Source of the DNA: Sepiola atlantica
Lineage: Eukaryota > Mollusca > Cephalopoda > Sepiida > Sepiolidae
Direction: 5' to 3'
NCBI GenBank assembly: GCA_963556195.1
Contig: OY744547.1
Location: 5,027,988-5,091,987, forward strand
DNA length: 64,000 nt
Position numbers and translations under genes: made by a program
In this document: positions 10,408 to 20,207 of the stretch, one piece after another
Layout of the letters: every line of letters begins with the position of its first letter
How positions within the stretch are numbered: position 1 is the first letter of the stretch
The notes under the pieces: model-generated
Databases searched by the model: none
The model's input: the letters and a program-made list of their open reading frames with translations, nothing else
Told to the model about the DNA's origin: nothing

Positions 10408-11566
10408 TGAACCCCTAACCCTTGCCCTAACACTACCCCTAACTCTAACCCTTACCCTAACACTACCCCTCACCCTAACTCTTACCCTAACACTACCCCT
10501 AACCCTAACACTACCCCTAACTCTAACTATAACCCTAACACTACCCCTAACACTAAACTCTAACACTACCCTAAACCCTAATACTACCCCTAACCCTAAC
10601 CCTTACCCTAACACTACCACTAACCCTAACACTACCGTAAACCCTAACCCTAACCCTAACCGTAACACTAACCCTAACGCTAACCCTTACCCTTACACTA
10701 CCCCTAACCCTAACACTACCCTAAACCCTAACCCTAACCCTAACCCTAACCCTAACCCTAACACTAGCCATAACCCTAACCCTAACCCTAACCCTTACCC
10801 TAACACTACCACTAACTTTAACACTACCGTAAACCCTAACCCTAACCCTAACACTAACCCTAACACTAACCCTAACGCTAACCCTTACCCTAACACTACC
10901 CCTAACCCTAACACTACCCTAAACCTTAACCCTAACCCTAACCCTAACACTAACCATAACCATAACCCTAACCCTAACCCTAACCCTAACCATAACACTA
11001 GCCATAACCCTAACCCTAACCCTAAAACTACCCCTAACCCTAACCCTAACTCTAACCCTAACACTACCCTAACCCTAACATTACCCCTAACCCTAACCCT
11101 AACACTACCCTAACCCTAACATTACCCCTAACACTACCCCTAACCCTAACACTACCCTAAACCGTAACCCTAACCCTAACATTACCCCTAACCCTAACAC
11201 TACCCAACCCTAACACTAGCCATAACCCTAACCCTAACCCTAACCCATAACCCTAACCCTAACACTACCCCCAACCCTAACCCTAACCCTTACCCTAAAC
11301 CCTAACCCTAACATTACCCCTAACCCTAACACTAGCCATAACCCTAACACTAGCCATAACCCTAACCCTAACCCTAACCCATAACCCTAACCCTAACCTT
11401 AACACTACCCCTAACCCTAACCCTAACCCTAACCCTAACCCTAACACTACCCTAACCCTAACATTACCCCTAACCCTAACCCTAACACTACCCTAACCCT
11501 AACATTACCCCTAACACTACCATAACCCTAACACTACCCATAACCCTAACTCTAACCCTAAACCAC
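10408..11566 (+). repeat. Long interstitial telomere-like array with CACTACCC variant
   Basis: About 1.16 kb of CCCTAA interspersed with a recurring CACTACCC variant (CCCTAACACTACCCCTAACC). The variant recurs in blocks, so amplification acted on units larger than the hexamer. The 269-codon Asn/Pro/Thr frame is an artefact. Confidence 0.95.
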
Positions 11567-11880
11567 TTAGGTTGTAACCTTATTGGAGTTCTTTAGTTAC
11601 ACTGTTGTTTTAGTCGCCTTTTGGCGGCAAACGAACCAAATTTTTTCATATATAATTACTATATACACTGCCTAAACAAACTACATATTGTGAATGATAA
11701 ATTGTATACATATAATCGAATCCATGTTTCTATTTTACCGATAATTGGGAGAACTTATAAGTCGATAACTCATGAAAGTCTATCAGCGCATGGATATACT
11801 GACACCCTAGTCTATAGGCAGTCATGTTATCTACTGAGAAAATCTCACAGCTCTACTTTATATAATATATTTTAAATGTA
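11567..11880. other. No recognised feature
   Basis: AT-rich DNA. An 84-codon frame inside has no recognisable domain. Confidence 0.5.
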
Positions 11881-12257
11881 CAGGGTGATTCATAAGTCAC
11901 TTCACTTAGTCATTTAAAATGATTACCATATGAAGCGCAAACATACTATGAACTTTTGATAATTGTTATCTTACTCTCTAATTACTGCTATTTGTTAGGC
12001 AATGGAAACGTGATGTGAACAGAAAGCCTCCTTCGCACAACACCATAATCAATCAAATATGCTACACAGTGTCGTAAATTCCTTGCAAAAAAAGAATGGA
12101 GCTATGCATGCAGAACGAAGGTGGAAATTTTGAAAATTTGCTGTAATTTTAAACTCCCATAAATGGAGTTGTTGAATAAACTTTCTGTTTTGTATTACCG
12201 TACTTTTAACTTCAGAATTTCAAAAATAAATAGCTAAGTGACTTATGAATCACCCTG
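11881..12257. mobile_element. Mariner-type MITE
   Basis: Terminal inverted repeats CAGGGTGATTCATAAGTCAC and GTGACTTATGAATCACCCTG bound about 377 bp, flanked by TA on both sides (11879-11880 and 12258-12259). TA target sites and CAGGGTG ends are characteristic of the Tc1/mariner superfamily. There is no coding capacity, so it would need a transposase in trans. Confidence 0.85.
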
Positions 12258-12384
12258 TATTATTTTTTACTCACTTTTTCTTTCTATTTTTTCTCTATCT
12301 CCTAACCTCTCCTTTCTTTTACTTCATAGTTTTTGGGGTTTTTTTTTTTTTGTAAACTAAGCTTGACAATACAAAACATATTAT

Positions 12385-12600
12385 CAGCCAGACAGCTTCA
12401 GAAAAATTGCATTGAATAACGCGGATCACTCGACCATTGTTTCTGTGGAACTGGTGAAAGCTTTCGACACTGTGAATCGAGCAACACTTTGAACAATCCA
12501 AAACTTGGATGCTCGACAAGATTCGTCACAGTTTTTCGACAACTTCATCAAATCATGGAGGCATGCTTCCATTTTAGCGGTGCACCGCCTCATCTAATAA
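12385..12600 (+). pseudogene. LINE reverse transcriptase fragment (motif A)
   Basis: GTGGAACTGGTGAAAGCTTT onward encodes VELVKAFDTVNRATL, the RT palm motif A region with its catalytic Asp. After a stop and frameshift it continues as GCSTRFVTVFRQLHQIMEAC. This is the usual order in LINE RTs. Upstream and downstream domains are missing, and the clade cannot be fixed from so short a piece. Confidence 0.75.
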
Positions 12601-12746
12601 CAATCGATAATCGTGTTAAACTATATATCTTTCCTAACATGATAAAGAACCGACCACAAGATGTACAACCTACCTACATCTACCCTTTCTATTACTTTAT
12701 AATGTTTGCTTTTGTAAACTTATATATATATATATATATGAAAGCA

Positions 12747-12886
12747 TATCTATGGCAAGTAAGCTACGCAGAGGCGCCCATGTTTTATTTCAGCAGGAAA
12801 ACCATCACGTTAGATGCTTAGCCTGATGATTTCCTGCTGAAATGAAACGTGGACGCCTTTATGTAGCTTACTTGCCATAAGTATAT
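12747..12886. mobile_element. Foldback element
   Basis: Arms TATGGCAAGTAAGCTACGCA and its mirror (TGTAGCTTACTTGCCATAAG) are about 55 bp each, around a loop with CATCACGTTAGATGCTTAG. The inner arm reads CTGATGATTTCCTGCTGAAA then TGAAACG, superficially like a hammerhead. It lies directly after a short TA run. Relatives are at 1.6 and 46.4 kb. Confidence 0.7.
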
Positions 12887-12988
12887 GTTTATACTATTAC
12901 TACTATGCTGTCTTCACGTATTAAACACTATTGAAGTAAATACTGAAAATATATATCACTTCATGATATCATGTGTATATACATGAAA

Positions 12989-12990
12989 TA

Positions 12991-13083
<93 letters not shown>

Positions 13084-13290
13084 ATATTGTGGTGGTGGGA
13101 GTTTGGGATGATAAATTTGTAAAGAATGAATGTCAAACAAGTCTGTAGACTGAGAAATAGATACAGAACGAAATATTAAAAATGGTTATGTGGTGTCGTC
13201 TTCCTGAAAATAGAATTCTTTCAATTAATACTCATTTTTGTAACCATTTTTTAAATCATGGTCTGAAGAGACTTAGCTAAGATATGAGTG

Positions 13291-13350
<60 letters not shown>
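12989..13350. repeat. (TA)n clusters
   Basis: TA runs at about 12989-13081 and 13291-13350, separated by about 210 bp of unrecognised sequence. Confidence 0.9.
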
Positions 13351-13351
<1 letters not shown>

Positions 13352-13354
<3 letters not shown>

Positions 13355-13868
13355 TTGGTTAAACAGGAGCGCCAGCTTCTGTTTAATTATTTTCACGCCG
13401 ACTAACTTGCCATCTCGCCTCTCCTCAAAGTTCCATTTACTGATAACACATAGCATCCCCAAAAATGAATTCAGGAATATTTTAACCAAGAACACAGCCC
13501 TTCTTGCGATTTCACATTGTAGTATTTCACTTGCAGTATTTCACATTGCGGTAATGGAAGCGTTGTTTATTCAAGTAAATAAACCTAGTATCAACCATGC
13601 TCGTTATGAGGGGGGCGAAGGTATGTTGAAGTGTTGTTGAAATCTTTTTTTAAAAACGTCTTCTTAATAAATTCACCAATTTTTTTTATTTTGCATACTA
13701 ATTCATCCGCCTAAAGATGACCGACGTCGGTCGAAAACGTTCGCGAAAATATGGCGATTTTTTATACAACATGGACGACAATACCAAATCGGTCGTGCGA
13801 CGAATCGAAAAAACGAATCATAAAATAAATAAACAGAAGCTGGCGCTCCTGTTTAACCAAACATGTAA
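13352..13868. mobile_element. Inverted-repeat element with 37-bp ends
   Basis: GTTTGGTTAAACAGGAGCGC with CAGCTTCTGTTTA at the left is mirrored by TAAACAGAAGCTGGCG with CTCCTGTTTAACCAAACAT at the right. The interior carries a hammerhead-like motif, no coding frame longer than about 77 codons and no recognised domain. Confidence 0.65.
13706..13746 (+). ncRNA. Decayed hammerhead motif
   Basis: CGC/GCG stem I, CTAAAGA (G5 changed to A in CTGAAGA), one extra T, a palindromic stem II GACCG/CGGTC, then GAAAACGTTC. Stem II is perfect, but the G5 change should block cleavage. Confidence 0.4.
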
Positions 13869-13870
13869 AA

Positions 13871-13896
13871 GAGAAGGAATGCTGCCTAATTACATG

Positions 13897-13929
<33 letters not shown>

Positions 13930-13955
13930 GTAATTAGGCAGCATTCCTTCTCTTT
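13871..13955. repeat. Palindrome around a (TA)n core
   Basis: AGAGAAGGAATGCTGCCTAA on the left and TTAGGCAGCATTCCTTCTCT on the right are exact complements flanking about 35 bp of TA. Confidence 0.85.
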
Positions 13956-13958
13956 CAC

Positions 13959-13964
<6 letters not shown>

Positions 13965-14017
<53 letters not shown>

Positions 14018-14077
14018 GGGCGGTTGGGTGGGTGTATGTGTACATATGTATATGCATATATATATATATATATATAT
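13965..14077. repeat. (TA)n runs around a G-rich spacer
   Basis: TA runs at about 13965-14014 and 14057-14077 flank GGGGGCGGTTGGGTGGGTGT. A similar GGTTGGGTGTGTG spacer lies between TA runs near 16.55 kb. Confidence 0.85.
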
Positions 14078-14084
14078 GGGGGGG

Positions 14085-14250
14085 TATGAGAAAAGAAAAA
14101 AAGAAAAGCAAAAGTATTATTTATGTGTCTATCAACGTTTCGTATTTATTTCAAGACTTTCAATCATCCTTTAGGAAGTCTTGAAATAAAAACGAAACGT
14201 TGATGAATACATAAATAATATTTTTGGTTTTCCTTTTTTCATGTTCAATT
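14085..14250. mobile_element. Foldback element, relative of F2
   Basis: ATCAACGTTTCGTATTTATT in the left arm pairs with AATAAAAACGAAACGTTGAT in the right. It has the F2-type AACGTTTCG/CGAAACGTT signature, but CTGAGGA is replaced by TTTAGGA, so the ribozyme core is broken. Confidence 0.6.
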
Positions 14251-14265
14251 ACGTTTGAATATGAA

Positions 14266-14266
14266 T

Positions 14267-14298
<32 letters not shown>

Positions 14299-14316
14299 AT
14301 GTATATATATATATAC

Positions 14317-14378
<62 letters not shown>

Positions 14379-14478
14379 CAATGAAGAATTTAACTTTTAA
14401 AAATCCATGGATTAAGGATTTGACATTTCTCCTTATTTCTGAACTATTGATGATTTAATAAACTTAGTAATTCTTCCA

Positions 14479-14562
<84 letters not shown>
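14266..14562. repeat. Two long (TA)n runs
   Basis: TA at about 14266-14376 (with GTGTATG and ACGT interruptions) and 14483-14562. Confidence 0.95.
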
Positions 14563-14565
<3 letters not shown>

Positions 14566-14738
14566 GGAGGTATCATGTAGAATTAACAATCAGAAAGCAT
14601 AGACGGTTTTTAAAATGGTTTAAGGTGATATTTGTTTTAATTCCAGTTGTTGGAAAGTCTAATATGAAACCAAAAAGTAAAACAAAAAATTAAAGCAATC
14701 AAATTAATTTTATCTCGATCTTATAAATAACAAAGTAT

Positions 14739-14744
14739 TATTAA

Positions 14745-14811
<67 letters not shown>

Positions 14812-14862
14812 AGTATTATTATTATTATTATTATAAGTATTATTATTATAATTATTATTATA
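14739..14862. repeat. (TTA)n microsatellite
   Basis: Trinucleotide run with occasional TAAG interruptions. The poly-Ile frame over it is an artefact. Confidence 0.95.
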
Positions 14863-15095
14863 ATCAAATTCAAAATGAAGTAATTAAAAGTTTGGAGAAA
14901 GAAAAGTTGGTAGACAGAGTAAAATAATTTAGGAGATTGCTTAGCAAGCAAGTTTAATTATAGAACGAAAATATCTTATACGAGTATTCGATTCTGATGG
15001 AATTAATTAAAGACAAACATTTCTTTCTCTGGGGAATTAGAAATACAATTGGAGACAGATTTGACACACGCCTGAAGTTATAATCAACGATTAAG

Positions 15096-15096
<1 letters not shown>
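14863..15096. other. No recognised feature
   Basis: AT-rich unique-looking DNA. Confidence 0.4.

Positions 15097-15143
<47 letters not shown>
15097..15143. repeat. (TA)n microsatellite
   Basis: TA run abutting the left end of an F2 element. Confidence 0.95.
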
Positions 15144-15148
<5 letters not shown>

Positions 15149-15459
15149 AAGGAAGGATGAGGGTAATCCGACGTAATGGGAAATGAAAAAGGAAAAACCA
15201 AAAGATGTTTTTTTATGTATTCATCAACGTTTCGTCTTTATTTGTAAACCACGGACTTCTCTCAGCCCGGACCTTGTTCCTGAGCTCCCAGTAGTGGCTA
15301 CTACTTCTTCTCATTAACTCATCATGTCAACCCAATATTTCTATGTACTTGCATGATATTTTTCTTAAAATTATCATCCTGAAGAAGTCTTACAAATAAA
15401 GACGAAAACGTTGATGAATACATAAAAAAAACATGTTTTGGCTTTTCCTTTTTCATTTC

Positions 15460-15462
<3 letters not shown>
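15144..15462. mobile_element. F2 foldback, complete, between two (TA)n runs
   Basis: Ends TAATGGGAAATGAAAAAGG and CCTTTTTCATTTCCCAT are complementary. Each arm holds ATCAACGTTTCGTC or its complement. Flanking TA on both sides suggests insertion into a TA microsatellite. The interior (TTATCATCC, ACTTGCATGATATTTTTCT) is the family core. Confidence 0.7.
15374..15417 (+). ncRNA. Hammerhead-like motif, extra-base variant
   Basis: Stem I TCATC/GATGA, CTGAAGA, extra A, stem II GTCTT..AAGAC, then GAAAA with one A more than usual, and CGTT. The second extra A may impair the core. Confidence 0.45.
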
Positions 15463-15520
<58 letters not shown>

Positions 15521-15539
15521 TATATACATATACATATAC

Positions 15540-15599
<60 letters not shown>
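15463..15599. repeat. (TA)n microsatellite
   Basis: About 137 bp of TA with ACATATAC interruptions. Confidence 0.95.
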
Positions 15600-15601
<2 letters not shown>

Positions 15602-15711
15602 TAAGTCAATGAAAATTGATTAGACCTGCAAATGGAAGCAAATCGATATCTTCAGTTGTTCAAAACAAGGAGCAGTTTAGTTAATAAAAAACATTTATTT
15701 TTCTTCTCTTT

Positions 15712-15763
15712 CATTCCTTAAACCAGGCTTTTCAAAGATTAAAATCTTATCATCAGAGGAAAA
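15712..15763 (-). ncRNA. Hammerhead ribozyme candidate (family H2)
   Basis: Minus strand: CCT stem I, CTGATGA, stem II AAGAT/ATCTT with a TTTA loop region, GAAA, stem III AAGCC/GGTTT (one G-U), cleavage base A, then AGG closing stem I. All core positions are canonical. Sisters lie at 31.0, 38.9 and 40.7 kb. Confidence 0.65.
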
Positions 15764-16482
15764 ATTATGATTGATAAGTTGACAGAATATATTTATATAT
15801 AGTCTAAAGAAGCTTTAGGTCATTAAAAAAAATGTAAAATGCAGTTTAAATTCCCAGACAAACTAACTAAATCCAAGATATTGCAGACTTAACATTCGTT
15901 GGAAAATTAATAAATGAAAAAATATAAGTAAAAAAAAGGGGGGGTTAATTATCTGAGAGTGAAACAAAAACAGGAGACCTTAAGCGTCTAATATATACAC
16001 GGGGATCATCAGCTGTTTACCATGTAACTATTTCGGAGATTTAAAAACAGGACAGTTATAATATTCATGGTACTGATTATACTACCATTTCCCCAATAAT
16101 CAAGTGTCGAAATAATTCAGCTTGAAATATCACTAATATATACATAAAAAAATAATAATAATGATAAAATAATAATAATATATTACCCTTAAGACTACCG
16201 TATGATATAGTAATTTGTATATCAAATAACATTAATTATAACAATAATAAAAAAATAAAAATAATAATAATACTATCTAAACACTATATCCAAGAACCAT
16301 TCTGCAATATGGTAGCTAGCAATAAAATTATATAGGAATTAAAGTTGCATTAAAAAATAAATAAAAAATAAAGCTTAAGTACCTTAGGTACCAGAAAAGT
16401 AATTAGATAAGAGGAAGGAACCATAGCCATACAGATCTAAATACCCAATATATAGTCTAAAGAAGTTTTGAGTCATTAAAAA

Positions 16483-16483
<1 letters not shown>
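15764..16483. other. AT-rich DNA with (AAT)n patches
   Basis: Short AATAATAAT runs near 16.15-16.27 kb. A phrase TATAGTCTAAAGAAG recurs near 15.80 and 16.45 kb. No gene recognised. Confidence 0.5.
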
Positions 16484-16547
<64 letters not shown>

Positions 16548-16586
16548 TTGGGTGTGTGTGTGTGTGTACATATGTATATGCATATA

Positions 16587-16662
<76 letters not shown>

Positions 16663-16767
16663 AGGAACAGGAGAATAAAGATATAATGTATACTTTTAAA
16701 TTCAAAACTATCATGAAAAATTGATGCTCGATATACGAGATAGAGCAATGTTTATTCTCATCTTTTA

Positions 16768-16864
<97 letters not shown>
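16484..16864. repeat. (TA)n and (TG)n cluster
   Basis: TA at about 16484-16542 and 16583-16659, then (TA)n changing to (TG)n at about 16769-16864. Confidence 0.9.
16726..16747 (+). other. Recurrent 22-bp junction motif
   Basis: GCTC, GATATACGA, GATAGAGCA. A near-identical 22-mer occurs at 18891, 27160 (inverted), 38523 (inverted), 40477 and 61830, in otherwise different surroundings near TA repeats. Confidence 0.6.
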
Positions 16865-16866
<2 letters not shown>

Positions 16867-16867
16867 G

Positions 16868-17075
16868 AGTGAAATAAATTCCAGAAGGTAATCCGGGTAC
16901 GAGAGCTCAATGTAATAAACAGAAAGAATAAAATAAAATAAAGTAAGACGGATCACATAATCACCGGAACGATAATTTATTTCGACCCTCCGGCGATTAC
17001 ATGTTTGAAAAGGCCGGAGAGTAGAAATAAATTATCGCACCGGTGATTATGTGATTCCGTGTTACTTAATTTTAT
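16868..17075. mobile_element. Foldback element upstream of the PLE relic
   Basis: CACATAATCACCGG with ACGATAATTTATTTC is mirrored by GAAATAAATTATCG with CCGGTGATTATGTG. The left flank ATTCCAGAAGGTAATCCGGG is shared with the 24.0-kb foldback, so these are one family. It directly precedes the Penelope-like coding relic and may be its pseudo-LTR. Confidence 0.65.
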
Positions 17076-17089
17076 TTTATTATTTGATA

Positions 17090-17138
17090 AAACAATCATC
17101 CAGGTATCTTTTCCAAGATTTTACCTGGATGATTGTTT
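17090..17138. repeat. 17-bp perfect inverted repeat containing the PLE YLDD codons
   Basis: AAACAATCATCCAGGTA and TACCTGGATGATTGTTT are exact complements with a 15-bp loop. The right arm encodes the RT YLDD motif, so the left arm is an inverted fragment of the same coding sequence at the element's broken 5' edge. Confidence 0.85.
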
Positions 17139-18100
17139 GACCATCTGGGAACCCACATGGTGGGGACATCAATAAATTACACAGCATACTATAAAACCTA
17201 CACCCCAAAATTAAATTCAGCTTTGAACACAGTCAAACAGAACTACCCTTTCTAGATGTACTAATTAAAATTAAAAACAATCACATAATCAAAGACACCT
17301 ACCACAAACCCACAGACACCCAACAATATCTTCATTTTAGAGGCCATCACTCCCTAGCACGCAGGATCTGTACTATAGTCAGTGACAAAGACCTCCGGAT
17401 TGTCCGACTGGAGGAACTACAGAAAACTTTAACGAGAAGAGGATACCCCCTAGAAAAAATACACAAAGGTATAGAACTAGCAGAAAACATTCCATTAGAA
17501 CAATTACGAATCCCAAAAAAACGAAACAAAGAACAAATATTAGCATACATCTCTACACACAACAAAAACAATCCAGAATTATTCACAGAAATAACAAGAA
17601 ACCTAACCCTACTCAACCATAACAACAAAATAAACAACATATTAAAAACAACGAAAATAATAAAAAGCAAACGCCAACCAAAAAACCTCAAACACATTTT
17701 AACCTCATCCAAACTCAACCAACACACAATACAAGGGATCACAAATGCAACAAGGAAAGATGTGGGGTCTCTGACACAATAATAGAGGGGAACTCATACA
17801 CATTTAAAACCCCAACACAAACATTCACAATAAAAAAGACCTTAACTGCACCTCCAAGAACGTTGTCTGTGTTCTAGAATGTACAACATGTAACGAATCT
17901 TATATAGGTGCGACCAACACATTTAATAATAGCGTATCTTTACATAAAAGCAACATTAAAATCAAAGAAAACCGTAAATTATTCGTCTCCCAACATGTGC
18001 ACTCATGCAGCGGAGGAAAATTTTAAATAATGCCAATTTTCCTAAGTCAAGATTACACATACTTACTAACACAAGAAAAACAAATTATATTTTAATTAAA
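17122..18100 (+). pseudogene. Degenerate Penelope-like element: RT C-terminal half plus GIY-YIG region
   Basis: Translation begins in RT motif C (YLDDCLTIWEPTWWGH) with the catalytic Asp pair, followed by a stop and frameshift. A second block reads FLDVLIKIKN (from 17249), DTYHKPTDTQQYLHF and RGHHSLARRI, a hallmark order of Penelope RTs. Further on, IIEGNSYTF, FTIKK, LNCTSKNVVCVLECTTC and ESYIG match the linker and the start of the GIY-YIG endonuclease domain. Several frameshifts and stops make it inactive. The RT N-terminal half is missing. PLEs encode RT fused to a GIY-YIG nuclease and often carry hammerhead ribozymes in pseudo-LTRs; one candidate lies 0.5 kb downstream. Confidence 0.85.
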
Positions 18101-18600
18101 TCCACATTGAACAGATCGTAACTCAAACTACACACCATACGAATCGCACTTCTATCAACCTTTCTCTACCTCTCTCTCTATCCATCTATCTAACTATACG
18201 CCTGTGTGTATGCACATATATGTATGTGTGTGTACGTGTGTGGGGGTGTATGTATGTCGCTCACCTATGTACAAGATTCAGAACTAACCGCACGCTCGCA
18301 CACACACACACACGCGCGGAGGCACAACAGCCAATTCGGCGACAGGGCAATAAAAAATAACACATTTCGAAAGAAAATCCAAGCACTTCAAGAAATAGAG
18401 ATGACCGATAAAATAAAGGTAAAAATACACGTACTTAATAAACACACACGACATTGACCAAGAGAAACAGAAAAAAATAAAAAGTAAAAATAAGAAATAT
18501 TAAAATATCCAAACACATACACACACACACACACGCAAACCCACACATGCGCCAAAACGCCAAACCATAACACATTTTCTCAAACGATACAACACTCTTT
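18101..18600. other. PLE 3' flank with (TG)n and (CA)n
   Basis: TATGTGTGTGTACGTGTG and CACACACACACACGC patches between the coding relic and a hammerhead candidate. It is plausibly the untranslated or pseudo-LTR part of the same element. No other feature seen. Confidence 0.4.
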
Positions 18601-18633
18601 CAAATCGAAAGACATTTCTTCAAATGGATTTAC

Positions 18634-18674
18634 ATATCTGATGAGAGCGGACCACCGCTTGAAACGCGTTATAT
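18634..18674 (+). ncRNA. Minimal hammerhead ribozyme candidate, PLE-associated
   Basis: Stem I ATAT/ATAT, CTGATGA (18638-18644), stem II GAGCGG/CCGCTT (six pairs, loop ACCA), GAAA, a two-pair stem III (AC/GT, loop GC), then U as cleavage base. The very short stem III fits the minimal hammerheads described for PLEs, which are thought to cleave best as dimers. Its position downstream of the PLE relic on the same strand supports the assignment. Confidence 0.7.
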
Positions 18675-18746
18675 AAAATTATAAAATAACAAAATAATAA
18701 ATAAATGTTGAAAAAACCTTTTTTCAAATCTTGGTAGCCTTACTAC

Positions 18747-18749
<3 letters not shown>

Positions 18750-18820
<71 letters not shown>
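18750..18820. repeat. (TA)n microsatellite
   Basis: TA run next to the left end of an F4 element. Confidence 0.95.
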
Positions 18821-18824
<4 letters not shown>

Positions 18825-19290
18825 TAATACAACAAAAGATATAAGAGGCAACTAATATCTTTAATTAGTGAACATCCGGATAAAAATGAAGCTCAATATA
18901 CTGGATAGAGCATTATTAGCATAATATAAAATGAAGTAATAAAATAAGGTGCGAATCAAATTTTATTAGAATTCAATGTTCAGGCAAAGTACTTTAAAGT
19001 CCTTAACTCATGAGTTTTCAAAGAAAATTATTCTCCTCAGAGGACTATTACCGCAATGACATTACTGCAGGTAATAAAATTAAACTTTGAAAATATATTT
19101 AAAAGGATATATAAAAATACATAAAAGTATATAAAACATCAAATATATCAGCCCAAAACATACTTTTTTGTTAAAGCTATACAGTTCATCCAAATCATAC
19201 AGTTTAAAACATATTCAGGAAATAAAGTACTTTGCCTGAACATTGAATTCTAATAAAATTTGATTCGCACCTATTTTATTCTTTCACTTC
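18821..19290. mobile_element. F4 element: foldback with hammerhead and 22-bp motif
   Basis: It opens with AGGTTAATACAACAAAAGAT and the 22-bp junction motif (18891-18912). Arms AGGTGCGAATCAAATTTTAT and its complement lie near 18949 and 19251. The left arm has a hammerhead on the minus strand. TA repeats flank both sides. Two further copies are at 26.8 and 38.2 kb. Confidence 0.75.
18999..19045 (-). ncRNA. Hammerhead ribozyme candidate (family H1)
   Basis: Minus strand: stem I GTCCT/AGGAC (five pairs), CTGAGGA, stem II about GAATAA/TTCTTT with one mismatch, GAAA, stem III AACTC/GAGTT, cleavage base A. The core is canonical. Sisters lie at 27.0, 38.3 and 57.7 kb. Confidence 0.75.
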
Positions 19291-19298
19291 ATCTAGTG

Positions 19299-19300
<2 letters not shown>

Positions 19301-19365
<65 letters not shown>
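19301..19365. repeat. (TA)n microsatellite
   Basis: TA run on the right of the F4 element. Confidence 0.95.
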
Positions 19366-19369
<4 letters not shown>

Positions 19370-19503
19370 AAAATAGACTGTCAAAAAGCTCTAATGCAAA
19401 GTTCCGAATACGTTCGTCGAACACTCTCGACTAGTCTTCTATCTGTGCCCGCTTCTACGTACATATAGATCTTAATTTCTCTAAATTACGTGACAGTTTC
19501 CGT

Positions 19504-19514
19504 GGGCCGAGTGG
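19504..19514 (+). promoter_or_regulatory. Pol III A box-like
   Basis: GGGCCGAGTGG resembles the tRNA D-arm A box TGGCNNAGTGG. Confidence 0.55.
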
Positions 19515-19536
19515 ATATGGCTGACTCTGTGTACCG

Positions 19537-19546
19537 GGTTCGCGCC
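19537..19546 (+). promoter_or_regulatory. Pol III B box-like
   Basis: GGTTCGCGCC fits the T-arm B box, about 33 bases downstream of the A box. Confidence 0.6.
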
Positions 19547-19572
19547 TCCCGACCGTCTTAAATTGTTACTTC

Positions 19573-19618
19573 CCTGCACTGATGAGAGCAATAAGCTTGA
19601 AACGCTAGCGTCTGTAGG
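19573..19618 (+). ncRNA. Hammerhead ribozyme, apparently complete
   Basis: Type I topology. Stem I CCTGCA (19573-19578) pairs with TGTAGG (19613-19618) with one G-U. CTGATGA is at 19579-19585. Stem II is GAGC/GCTT with loop AATAA. GAAA is at 19599-19602. Stem III is ACGC/GCGT. The cleavage triplet is GUC, ending at 19612. Every conserved core position is canonical and the preferred cleavage triplet is present. Predicted cleavage is after 19612. Confidence 0.85.
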
Positions 19619-19644
19619 TATAAATAATTTAATATTTATTTATA

Positions 19645-19650
<6 letters not shown>

Positions 19651-19685
<35 letters not shown>

Positions 19686-19744
19686 TGTGTGTGTTTAGCA
19701 GCGTGTGTGTGTGTGTGTGTTTATAGTGTGTTTTACCTAAATTA

Positions 19745-19795
<51 letters not shown>

Positions 19796-19862
19796 TTGTG
19801 TGTGTTTAACAGCGTGTGTGTTTAGCAGCGTGTGTGTTTAGCAGCGTGTGTGTGTGTGTATA
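19651..19862. repeat. (TA)n and (TG)n with GTTTAGCAGCGTGTGTG units
   Basis: Two (TA)n runs, each followed by TGTGTG and TTTAGCAGCG phrases. The second repeats TTTAxCAGCGTGTGTG three times. Confidence 0.9.
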
Positions 19863-20207
19863 GTACAAGTATTGTGAGATGGAAGCCTCATAAGACTATA
19901 CGTAGATTTTTTTTTTTTTACTTATCTAAGACATTTGTCAATTTTTTTGAGACGACTATTACTCATGAAATATAAATATACAATATTTTAATAAAAAATC
20001 TTCCCATATCTGTGTTTCTTTTTCTTCCTGTAGATAATTCATTTTAAATCGATTCGTCCGGCATTGCATGAAACTAACGTTCCTTCATCGTTTCTCTTGG
20101 ATCTCCGCATGGTAGACGTGTCCTTCTCTGTTCAGTTCACTATATATGGCGCTGCTTATATGGTTGCAGATTACATATTAGAGTTCGCAATCAGCCGCTA
20201 CTCACAC

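Larger units (their letters stand above)
19500..19650 (+). mobile_element. SINE-like unit: A box, B box, hammerhead ribozyme, AT tail into (TA)n
   Basis: A tRNA-like head with A box GGGCCGAGTGG and B box GGTTCGCGCC is followed 27 bases later by a complete hammerhead motif, then TAGGTATAAATAATTTAATA and (TA)n. The order matches the minus-strand unit near 8 kb. Internal Pol III promoters together with a hammerhead are known in the schistosome Sm-alpha repeats, so this could be an analogous SINE or retrozyme. Transcription and circularisation are unproven. Confidence 0.7.

Noticed and set aside
12831..12870. CTGATGATTTCC..GGAAATGAAAC-type loop in the 12.75-kb and 46.4-kb foldbacks as a hammerhead
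   Set aside because: A9 has to pair to close the stem, the 46.4-kb copy reads CTGACAA or CTGACGA, and no stem III with the A-U closing pair forms.
17347..17742. 131-codon minus-strand frame
   Set aside because: Antisense shadow of the PLE RT coding sequence.
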